From: Diphasiastrum complanatum
Lineage: Eukaryota > Streptophyta > Lycopodiopsida > Lycopodiales > Lycopodiaceae
Direction of reading: 5' to 3'
Length of the DNA: 64,000 nucleotides
Assembly: GCA_029204225.1 (NCBI GenBank)
Contig: CM055092.1
Coordinates: forward strand, 10,567,806 to 10,631,805
Each line of letters starts with the position of its first letter. The stretch's first letter is position 1. Positions 59,601 through 64,000 of this stretch are shown in pieces. The position numbers were made by a program, and so were the translations under genes. A model generated the notes under the pieces. The model was given only the letters and a program-made list of their open reading frames with translations. It had not been told where the DNA came from and made no database searches.

Positions 59601-62372
59601 AGTGTGCTTTGCAATGGCAACATTATGTACAATAATCAATTACACTTTAAATCCACATTTCGGCTTGGCCAATTCAGGGGATATTAGGAAGCTGGTGAAG
59701 AGATTAACGCACATAAAAAAGAAAATTCCCATTCATTCTTGAATTGGTAAGACACCTATGACCTATCGGTGTTACTTGTCAAGATTGCTCTGTGAAAGTT
59801 AAAAGTCCTATATATCCCTAAACATGATTGATCCACATACTAAGAGGTAAGAAATTGTATTGTTAACAAGTGGTCAATATTCTAAAGCTACTAACGTATT
59901 TTCTTGCAAACCCTTAGGAAGATTCCATGACAATAGTTTCCTCAATGCATGTGAAGATCAAGAAAACAATAACTCTAGTTTTTTAGGTGAATTTTCTTGA
60001 CAGGAATTTGAAGATTCATGAGTAGTTAATTGTGGCTGCTGATAATTTTGGGACAACAAATTGGCAACCTAATGAACATTCTCATGGAAATTTGTAGCTT
60101 TTATTTTAGATTTGTGATGATTCTAGGACAAGAATATGCTAAAGGTAATCAAACTTTGACTTTCGTGAATTCCATGAAAAAAGTTCCAAAATTTGGAGAC
60201 AAAAGTGTTGGTAGGAATTCTCAGCTCAGAATTAGCTCGCTTGATGAATCTGAAGACCCACCATGGAGTAGTTGAAGATGAGGGACCTAGTTGTCGAGTG
60301 AGACTCTGTGGGTAGGGCACTAGAGCATATCAAGAAGTCATGGATCATGTACACTGTAAACCTTGATCCTACTATGCTCTAAAAATTCAAGTTGAGAGTT
60401 TTAACTCTCAGTTTTAAGTTTTAGGTTTTAACTTTAGACTTTCAACTTCCCAATAGGCTAATTGGCTAAGTCGTAAGTACTAAACTGAAGATCACTGTTT
60501 ATTTGATATTTAATATTAAATGAATCTTGGCTTTTGACAATTGTCATTTATATGACGATGCTTTATGTTTTAAAATACAATATACCTATGAGCCTTATCA
60601 AAATGAATCTTTTAGATTCTCATCGTTGAGTAGCTTGACTAAATATGCAAACTCTTATTGATGTGAACCTTCATAGTTCCTTATGTTGAAAATTCATAGG
60701 TAGTCTAATATGGACCTTAAGTTTTTCAAAGTTCCTAGTGGTCCAACTTACTTGGATCGTAATCGGACTGAAATATTCTGGAGTTGAGTTAGAAGAAAGT
60801 TCTATAGAAATCTCTATAGGTATGTAGCAGACATGCGCGTCCGGGCCGGACGCGGGCAATCCACGTCCGCATCCGGCGTCCGGACCCGGACGCGTCCATA
60901 ATTTTTTTTTTCTTTACTTTTTTTAACTCTAAAAACATCAAAAAAATCAAAAAAAAAAATTTAAAAAAAAAAAAAAAAAAACCTGACGCGTTCGGGGACG
61001 CGGACGCATCCCTGGCGCGTCCGTGTCCGGACGCGCGTTCGCGTCTGCCATCCGCTTCCTTAGGTATGTAGACATGAAATTCAGTATGCACTAAATTGAC
61101 ATCCACCTGCCAAAGGTCTGGACTCTGTCATGAAGTTCAAGCGTGAGAAAAAAAAATTTGATCGAGTTTTTGAATATAATAAAATGGTCCTTAAAAGTTG
61201 GGCTATTCTGGGAAAATTCAAAGAATTTAAAGATCACTTGTTCAAAAGCAACTAATTTCAATTATCTATGAAATTCAAATGGCAAGAAGATATGGATCAT
61301 AAATATAGCACTATTTCCCATTTTACATAAGTATATTACAACTCGAAGAATATATAACTCCAGAGTCCAAAGAAACTTGGACCAAACAAAATAGTTCCTC
61401 ATTAAACGGGATTGGAGGCCCATGTGAGTCGGCAGACACACTGGAATGGCCAAATCAAAGTTCTCTTCAAAGGGGATCTTCTAAATTATAAGTGGGTACA
61501 CTAACTGTAAACATCCATCAGCACAGTAAATACTTAATCAACGATAAATTCATTAGTCCAAACTTATGATGTGATTAAGGCTAACTTCATAACAAAGAGC
61601 ATAACTAGGGACAAATATCTACAGATTTGCCCATTTGGTTAAAATGCACAAATAAGCAAATGAAGTCGAACATAAGTCGAAGGCTTTCTACAGCAAACCA
61701 GACACATCTGTGTTGTTAGTGATTACCTCTCTTTAGACCATTGGACCGAGGGGTCATCCATCTTGTTTACAACAACCAGCAACTTCGATACTCCCAATGT
61801 CTTTGCCAGTTGAGCGTGTTCCCGTGTCTGACCACCCCTCTCAAAGCCTGTTTCAAATTCTCCTTTCCTTGCAGCAATAACCTGCATACGAAACAGTCAA
61901 ACCTATTGCAGGTTAGACCAATCTTTTTTCTACGCGGCATCGCATGGTAGTTGTATTGTGCACTATGCCTAAGAGGAGCAGCCAACTTGCTGGTTGAGTT
62001 ATTTGGAACCTTCGACTATTCTACCCTTACCCATGATGGCAAGTACCAGCCAATGTGAATTATGATTCTCAGAACCACCCATTGAAAAAGAAGAACAAAT
62101 ATACTTCACAGTCAACATTTTAACATAAGCACCACATACAAACAAAGTAAGAAGACTGCATATCAAGGGGCTAAAGTTTGAGCACATTTTAAAAATGTCA
62201 TGCAACAGCTGCATTCTTCACACTCAACACTATAGATGTTTTTATATAAAGAGGAAGAGCAATATACATAATAAATAGCATCAACCTTGTGAGAGTAAAA
62301 ATAGCGTACCAGGACTCCCACATCTGCCTGTGAAGCTCCACTGATCATGTTTGGAACATAATTTTTGTGACC
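38524..62372 (-). CDS. eRF3: eukaryotic peptide chain release factor eRF3 (GTPase subunit), 5' end outside window
   Basis: eRF3 is the cytosolic GTPase that partners eRF1 in translation termination. Ten exons on the minus strand (62372-62310, 61881-61727, 59155-59091, 58835-58685, 49343-49238, 49101-48966, 48704-48637, 39188-39024, 38924-38852, 38582-38524) join in phase to about 346 codons and a TGA. They hold [13 protein letters not shown] (after the switch II DxPG), the G4 motif NKMD, G5 ISGL, EF-Tu-like domain 2 ([18 protein letters not shown]) and domain 3 ending [17 protein letters not shown], the eRF3 signature, not that of eEF1A or HBS1. The P-loop and N-terminal extension must lie beyond 64000. 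Introns 4 and 7 of those visible are 9.3 and 9.4 kb and full of transposons. All splice sites are GT-AG. No defect seen. Confidence 0.95.
38852..38924 (-). CDS. eRF3: eRF3 exon i (eRF1-contact region)
   Basis: [32 protein letters not shown] is the hallmark near the C-terminus of eRF3. Acceptor ACTCAG|GTCAAT, donor GAAG|GTATCT. Confidence 0.94.
39024..39188 (-). CDS. eRF3: eRF3 exon h (domain 3)
   Basis: 55 codons, [22 protein letters not shown] ... [14 protein letters not shown], phase 0 at both ends. Acceptor CTGCAG|GCAATT, donor ATCCAG|GTACTT. Confidence 0.95.
39799..41047. mobile_element. hAT-like non-autonomous DNA transposon, 1249 bp
   Basis: Ends CATAGTTGCA and TGCAACTATG are perfect 10-bp inverted repeats. 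The insertion is flanked by an exact 8-bp direct repeat GTTAGACA (39791-39798 and 41048-41055), the target duplication length of hAT elements. Subterminal regions carry repeated CGATTCG/AATCGCGATTC motifs. The interior has a C/G homopolymer patch (40070-40135) and no transposase ORF. Strand is arbitrary. Lies in the 9.4-kb eRF3 intron. Confidence 0.85.
41477..42075 (+). repeat. 5' LTR of the + chromovirus, carrying a MITE
   Basis: Starts TGTTAGGGACCCAACTCCC, the same as the 3' LTR at 46409, and stays similar to CACCTGG at 42075. Without the inserted MITE and its target repeat it is about 385 bp versus 419 bp in the 3' copy, which has an extra piece near 46597. The exact 3' border is uncertain, because no CA end or standard PBS follows. 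Confidence 0.8.
41522..41727. mobile_element. hAT-like MITE in the LTR, 206 bp
   Basis: Begins CATAGTTGCATCGAACCGCG and ends CATGTAACCTTG (reverse CAAGGTTACATG), flanked by the exact 8-bp repeat CTTGAGAC (41514-41521, 41728-41735). The sister LTR at 46409 has the uninterrupted site CCCAGACTTGAAACTGGACG near 46440. The interior is packed with GATTCGAAC/GTTCGAA words. Confidence 0.85.
42076..42960 (+). other. untranslated leader of the + chromovirus, with two equal hairpins
   Basis: Non-coding region between the 5' LTR and gag. CCTGCCAC (42249-42256) pairs with GTGGCAGG (42281-42288), and CTGCCAC (42420-42426) with GTGGCAG (42451-42457). Both loops are 24 bases and the sequences are alike, so one arose by duplication of the other. 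Confidence 0.6.
42961..43974 (+). pseudogene. chromovirus gag, one stop
   Basis: Start [12 protein letters not shown] at 42961 (an upstream ATG at 42930 soon meets a stop). A coiled coil ([20 protein letters not shown]) is followed by [14 protein letters not shown], then capsid sequence ([13 protein letters not shown] at 43294-43296, [37 protein letters not shown]). The basic linker and zinc knuckle [14 protein letters not shown] (C-x2-C-x4-H-x4-C) are intact near 43800. It lies antisense in an eRF3 intron. Confidence 0.87.
43979..45240 (+). pseudogene. chromovirus protease - reverse transcriptase, several stops
   Basis: Protease: [13 protein letters not shown] near 44010-44050 (D-N-G in place of D-[ST]-G), then [87 protein letters not shown], an amber at 44989-44991, then [18 protein letters not shown] with an intact YLDD box. 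Stops also occur near 44104 and 44647. RT is cut after the DPNKVRQV block of the thumb. Confidence 0.9.
45241..46372 (+). pseudogene. chromovirus integrase and chromodomain, RNase H deleted
   Basis: RT runs in frame straight into integrase after the zinc finger ([20 protein letters not shown]), so RNase H and the H2C2 finger are missing. The catalytic core is complete: [28 protein letters not shown] (D, D, E). The C-terminal domain and [15 protein letters not shown] end at TGA 46066-46068. [18 protein letters not shown] and a chromodomain ([19 protein letters not shown], near 46276-46332) follow beyond stops. Confidence 0.88.
46396..46408 (+). other. polypurine tract of the + chromovirus
   Basis: AAGGAAGAGGGAA directly before the 3' LTR start TGTTAGGG. 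Confidence 0.75.
46409..46827 (+). repeat. 3' LTR of the + chromovirus, 419 bp
   Basis: Pairs with 41477-42075. Starts TGTTAGGGACCC and shows CCACGTGTCATGATCTA, GAGGTATACAAGGGGAGGA and CGGATTAGGTCCTACGGCGGG in common with the 5' copy. No target duplication was found (AGCGT precedes the 5' LTR), leaving the outer end uncertain. Confidence 0.8.
46925..47380. repeat. CATGCATG-rich patch and (TA)n microsatellite
   Basis: 46965-47110 holds many CATGCATG words on both sides of a short G run. 47335-47376 is TATATG/(TA)n. No coding sequence. Intronic in eRF3. Confidence 0.6.
47378..47500. repeat. GGACGCG-rich element, copy 1
   Basis: GGCCGGACGCGGGC ... CGCGTCCGCGTCCG ... T tract ... GGACGCGTCCGGGG. 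CpG-dense sequence in AT-rich intron DNA, resembling 60828-61060. Probably a small non-autonomous transposon; ends not resolved. Confidence 0.45.
47600..47860. repeat. (GT)n / (GA)n compound microsatellite
   Basis: Runs of GTGTGT at about 47667-47692, 47720-47740, 47753-47780 and 47810-47828 alternate with a GA run near 47785-47803. The long minus ORF across it (Thr-His repeats) is an artefact. Confidence 0.9.
47868..48475. repeat. tandem duplication in an eRF3 intron, about 260-bp units
   Basis: 47868-48125 and 48198-48470 share ordered blocks: AAAATATGTTACA-AGATCAC, AAAAGTGTAG, TTATTTCA, AAAATCAGGGA, AACAATATTCTT, TAGATCAGGGTATAT. Moderately diverged. Confidence 0.7.
48637..48704 (-). CDS. 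eRF3: eRF3 exon g (domain 3 start)
   Basis: [22 protein letters not shown]. Acceptor TTGCAG|ACAAGC; donor CATAAA|GTGAGT opens the 9.4-kb intron. Confidence 0.93.
48966..49101 (-). CDS. eRF3: eRF3 exon f (domain 2)
   Basis: [36 protein letters not shown] through FVLSSV. The donor is GTGA|GTAAGT, chosen over the nearby GTGAGT because only it keeps frame with the next exon. Confidence 0.92.
49238..49343 (-). CDS. eRF3: eRF3 exon e (domain 2)
   Basis: [18 protein letters not shown] ... IIMPNK. The acceptor CACAG|AATGCC closes the 9.3-kb intron; donor AACAAG|GTCTGT. Confidence 0.94.
49344..51028. other. eRF3 intron sequence, nothing recognised
   Basis: Part of the 9.3-kb intron between exons d and e, before the nested retrotransposons. 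AT-rich, no coding signal or clear repeat ends. Confidence 0.45.
51029..51360 (-). repeat. 3' LTR of a minus copia element (inner border approximate)
   Basis: 51029-51266 matches 58087-58324 (GATCATCCT-ATAGCA, CTATGATAGATG, TCAAGCTCCTTGAC-AGAG, CAACAAGTG-ATGATTCATTAG, GCCACGTGC-GTACATGCAT). Both copies end, on the minus strand, in GTTTCAACA. The start on the RNase H side is not resolved and 51360 is an estimate. Confidence 0.65.
51390..51989 (-). pseudogene. Ty1/copia gag-to-RNase H fusion remnant
   Basis: Minus strand: near 51980-51870 a gag piece ([14 protein letters not shown]-like, frame-broken). After a deletion near 51855 comes RYAKG, then the RT-RNase H end: [24 protein letters not shown] (51720-51650) and [18 protein letters not shown] near 51500. 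It is interrupted at 51990 by the chromovirus; the other half of the copia element resumes at 57883. Confidence 0.65.
51990..52347 (-). repeat. 3' LTR of the nested chromovirus, 358 bp
   Basis: On the minus strand it begins TGTTACGAGCTCG directly after a polypurine tract and ends GGATCTATGACA. The first about 175 bases from the low end match 57707-57882 with about six differences by eye. Confidence 0.9.
52348..52362 (-). other. polypurine tract of the nested chromovirus
   Basis: TTAAGGGAGAGGGAG on the minus strand, abutting the LTR start TGTTACG. Confidence 0.85.
52363..53760 (-). pseudogene. chromovirus integrase with chromodomain, frame-broken
   Basis: Minus strand: H2C2 finger ([19 protein letters not shown] ... 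CQKCQVNK) with a stop at about 53491, core [14 protein letters not shown] and a frameshift near 53220. Then [25 protein letters not shown] and [17 protein letters not shown] (53225-52665), so all three catalytic residues are present. After a further frame change, [13 protein letters not shown] and a chromodomain ([19 protein letters not shown], 52480-52425) close the polyprotein next to the polypurine tract. Confidence 0.9.
53761..54406 (-). pseudogene. chromovirus RNase H and acidic spacer
   Basis: From 54325: [59 protein letters not shown]. It is separated from RT by one amber codon in the same frame (54407-54409). After a TAA near 53857 comes an acidic Ser/Asp/Glu stretch ([19 protein letters not shown]) leading to the integrase finger. 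Confidence 0.9.
54407..56587 (-). pseudogene. chromovirus gag - protease - RT, 726-codon open frame
   Basis: The best preserved retrotransposon frame here. Gag capsid ([32 protein letters not shown]), basic linker, zinc knuckle [14 protein letters not shown] (C-x2-C-x4-H-x4-C). Protease [14 protein letters not shown] (D-D-G in place of D-[ST]-G) and [83 protein letters not shown] (FLDD box), [13 protein letters not shown]. Gag, protease and RT are fused in one frame, as is usual in chromoviruses. It is not intact: gag N-terminus and RNase H are cut off by stops. Confidence 0.92.
56588..57096 (-). pseudogene. chromovirus gag N-terminus, stop-broken
   Basis: ATG at 57096 ([18 protein letters not shown]), a stop, then an acidic coiled coil ([19 protein letters not shown]) at 57003-56803, [19 protein letters not shown], and a stop near 56640 before joining the 726-codon frame. 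Confidence 0.8.
57097..57692 (-). other. untranslated leader of the nested chromovirus
   Basis: Non-coding region between the primer-binding site and gag; no ORF recognised. CT/AG-rich in places. Confidence 0.55.
57693..57705 (-). other. primer-binding site of the nested chromovirus
   Basis: TGGTATGAGAGCC on the minus strand, one change from the tRNA-Met type TGGTATCAGAGCC, one base from the LTR end ATGACA. Confidence 0.85.
57707..57882 (-). repeat. 5' LTR of the nested chromovirus, truncated to 176 bp
   Basis: Matches 51990-52165 up to GGGACCCAACTAGG, then breaks off; the outer half (about 180 bp) is missing, so no target duplication can be tested. Confidence 0.88.
57883..58073 (-). pseudogene. 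leader/gag start of the split copia element
   Basis: The short stretch between the truncated chromovirus LTR and the copia primer-binding site. By position it is copia leader or first gag codons; no motif is preserved. Confidence 0.4.
58074..58086 (-). other. decayed primer-binding site of the copia element
   Basis: AGGTATTGGACCC on the minus strand, 9 of 13 bases matching TGGTATCAGAGCC, exactly at the end of the copia LTR (GTTTCAACA). Confidence 0.5.
58087..58326 (-). repeat. 5' LTR of the split copia element, partial
   Basis: Matches 51029-51266 in the same orientation at very roughly 80-85% by eye and diverges after GTACATGCAT. With the RNase H piece at 51390-51989 it brackets a copia element into which the chromovirus inserted. 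Confidence 0.7.
58685..58835 (-). CDS. eRF3: eRF3 exon d (G5 motif)
   Basis: [19 protein letters not shown] ... [27 protein letters not shown]. End of the G domain and linker to domain 2. Donor TTTCAG|GTTTGT opens a 9.3-kb intron. Confidence 0.94.
59091..59155 (-). CDS. eRF3: eRF3 exon c
   Basis: 65 bases, [21 protein letters not shown]. The acceptor is AAATAG|G and the donor AAAGG|GTTGGT; phases match both neighbours. Confidence 0.9.
59156..60816. other. eRF3 intron sequence, nothing recognised
   Basis: Intron between exons b and c. A 141-codon + ORF at 59176-59601 has no recognisable domain and begins inside the splice region, so it is treated as chance. Confidence 0.4.
60828..61060. mobile_element. 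GGACGCG-rich insertion flanked by an 11-bp repeat, copy 2
   Basis: A CpG-dense 233-bp block (CAGACATGCGCGTCCGGGCC ... GGACGCGCGTTCGCGTCTG) with a central T/A tract lies between direct repeats TAGGTATGTAG (60817-60827, 61061-61071). GC-rich arms GCAGAC-GCGCGTCCGG are inverted relative to each other but not exactly terminal. Resembles 47378-47500. The repeat length would suit an 8-11 bp duplication (hAT or Mutator type). Confidence 0.55.
61727..61881 (-). CDS. eRF3: eRF3 exon b (G4 motif)
   Basis: [18 protein letters not shown] through [10 protein letters not shown] to WSKER. Holds NKMD, the guanine-specificity motif. Acceptor ATGCAG|GTTATT, donor GAGAG|GTAATC. Confidence 0.94.
62310..62372 (-). 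CDS. eRF3: eRF3 exon a (switch II follow-on)
   Basis: 21 codons, [21 protein letters not shown]; phase 0 at both ends. Acceptor ATCCAG|GGTCAC, donor CTG|GTACGC. The preceding exon should end with the DxP of the G3 motif and is not found before 64000. Confidence 0.93.
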
Positions 62373-63027
62373 CTGGATAGTAAAGTCATCATATAAACAT
62401 AGTAACATACACCTCAACATAATCTAAAAGACGAGCATTCCGCAATAATACTGCAGTACTTGAAAAGTAATCACTCAGCAACAACTAAACAATTAGAAGT
62501 CCCAAAACTATTCAGCATATTATTGATCATTGACTTTAATAAAACATGCTTACTGGGCCAACCAGTATAACTATTACTAAGCTGACACCAGTAGTTACTC
62601 TAGGTGCAATACTTATCATCAGAAGCATAAAATAGTCCCTCTCCTAAGGCATGCCCGATGATTAGAAAAGGCTGACAAGCCTCACTTTGGAGTCAGAGTC
62701 AACACAGCACAATATGAACACACTCTGGACATTGAACCAAGACTGCTCAAATAGCCTGATGGTCCAATTTACAGCTGCTAGTACTGGCCCTCAGACATAC
62801 GACACGTTGCCAAAAGTCAGTTAGGTAAAATGCTTTAAAGAATGTCTTCTCAAGTAGAGAAAAGCTCTTGAATACTTTACTAAAAAAACTTGACTAGTCC
62901 AGCATTGCAATGCTAAGCTCACAGCAAACCATGTCAACAATTATATCCATACACAGAATAATAAAAATTTCCCTAGGAAAAAATTCTTTCAAATTTTCTT
63001 TCATGTCATTCAAAACATCAAACCAAT
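62373..63027. other. eRF3 intron (5' of exon a), nothing recognised
   Basis: No further eRF3 exon (switch I, P-loop) could be found on the minus strand here. Confidence 0.45.
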
Positions 63028-63156
63028 CATAGTTGCACTGTGTTTCTATATACACGTTTAGAAACGCGTTCAAAAATAAATAAAAATAAAAATAATTCTG
63101 GGCAAACACGTTTCTGGAAACGTTTTTGCCCAGAAACGCGTTTCTGTGCAACTATG
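63028..63156. mobile_element. hAT-like MITE, 129 bp
   Basis: CATAGTTGCAC ... GTGCAACTATG, an 11-bp perfect inverted repeat, with exact 8-bp flanks AAACCAAT (63020-63027, 63157-63164). Inner arms repeat GTTT-TAGAAACGCGTTT with an A-rich centre. Same termini as 39799-41047. Confidence 0.85.
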
Positions 63157-64000
63157 AAACCAATGATACATTGGACATTCCGGACCTCGTCCCAAGATTT
63201 TGGCCCAGAACCATAGTTTATTCAAATCGCGATTCGTTCAAAGAATCGCCACTTCAAAACGGTCCGACTCAACAGTTGAAATAGGGATTTTTTTCTTGAA
63301 ACGGGAAGAAAAAAACCCGGTTTTGAAACTTGACTGTTTTTTATTGCATGTGTGTGTCTTAAATTTGTTCTTGTTGGGCACCCAAGAATATGTATAAATT
63401 TGGTCTTTTTTGACTAGCAAAAGGGAGGGGCACCAGAAATTTTCATTTTGCTAATACTTGTCAATTTGTGCTTTTTCTAAGATTTTTGTGAAGATCAATA
63501 TACCCTTATAATTCCTACAATATGGTGCTTCTACTGTACTTTACAGATCTCGACTTAAATTTTGGATCCCTAGACATGGAGTTACTAAGATTTCTAGCTT
63601 GTATGATTCTCACTACTTTTTGACACTTCATCTTTTTTGCAATTTTGTGTTATTTCTTTCTATGAAAAATTGCCCACTATTTCTCCTACAACAGGGCATC
63701 TTTGATGCAGGTTAAAATTCATTAACCTGATTCTCAGAAGCCCACGTTATCTTTCTTGTAAGCCTTTCAAACTTTTGTTCAATCTTTCTACATTTTTGGT
63801 CGTCCTACTATGAATTGCTCCTATTGCACTTTGCAAGGGGAGAAGAATGTTGTAGTTCTTGTGTAGGACAATTTACACACTAGCATAGCAGTTATTGTAC
63901 TATCGATTTTTAGTGAATTGTTATATAATAATCCTTTCAAGCCTTCATGAACTTCAAAGGCAACCCTAACCAAGCACAGAAAGATTCATTTTGGAACTAG
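63157..64000. other. eRF3 intron continuing to the right edge, nothing recognised
   Basis: AT-rich. CATAGTTTATTCAAATCGCGATTCG near 63212 resembles a hAT-family end, but no partner end was found. Confidence 0.4.

Noticed and set aside
63205-63270. Another CATAGTT end with AATCGCGATTCG
   Set aside because: The terminal word is CATAGTTTAT, not CATAGTTGCA, and no matching right end or 8-bp repeat was found.

Overview
The window is a stretch of nuclear DNA from a land plant, most likely a seed plant with a large, repeat-rich genome. The evidence is a class III (secretory) peroxidase gene, a host gene with introns of about 9.4 kb filled with nested transposons, and plant-type Ty3/gypsy (including chromodomain-bearing) and Ty1/copia LTR retrotransposons. 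I cannot place the species more closely. There is no sign of bacterial, organellar, rRNA, tRNA or CRISPR sequence.

Only two host genes look functional, and both are on the minus strand. (1) A four-exon class III peroxidase (9042-10444/10471) has a signal peptide, both catalytic histidines and all eight conserved cysteines. Its intron 2 has a GC-AG splice pair. (2) The 3' two-thirds of a translation release factor eRF3 gene is spread over ten exons between 62372 and 38524. Every splice phase joins in frame and runs to a stop codon. The 5' exons (P-loop and N-terminal region) lie beyond the right edge. Two of its introns are 9.3-9.4 kb. One holds a chromovirus nested in a copia element. The other holds an antisense chromovirus and hAT-like elements.

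Layout: 1-4565 is a decayed Ty3/gypsy (Tat-like) element on +, followed by a possible LTR with a TATA box. 5241-5790 is an unidentified + ORF cut by a minus-strand gypsy fragment (5795-7650). 9042-10471 is the peroxidase. 12535-12800 is a Tat-like gag fragment. 14770-18590 holds a minisatellite, a 732-bp LTR and a minus-strand chromodomain gypsy pol. 19586-19944 is a MITE. 22479-24056 holds a (GA)68 tract, a LINE fragment and a minus copia RT. 24041-30480 is a mosaic + copia element with two LTRs. 30515-32514 is the 5' end of a minus copia. 34532-35180 is a broken histone H3-like gene. 38524 to the right edge is the eRF3 gene and its intronic transposons.

The most unusual items are the H3-like pseudogene with a long basic C-terminal tail, a hAT-like family with three perfect 8-bp target duplications (one with its empty site elsewhere in the window), a copia mosaic in which an RT segment sits inside gag, an LTR with a polypurine tract on one side and a primer-binding site on the other, and two equal-geometry hairpins in a gypsy leader. 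All retroelements are decayed by stops, frameshifts or deletions. No boundary was checked by alignment software; identities are by eye.
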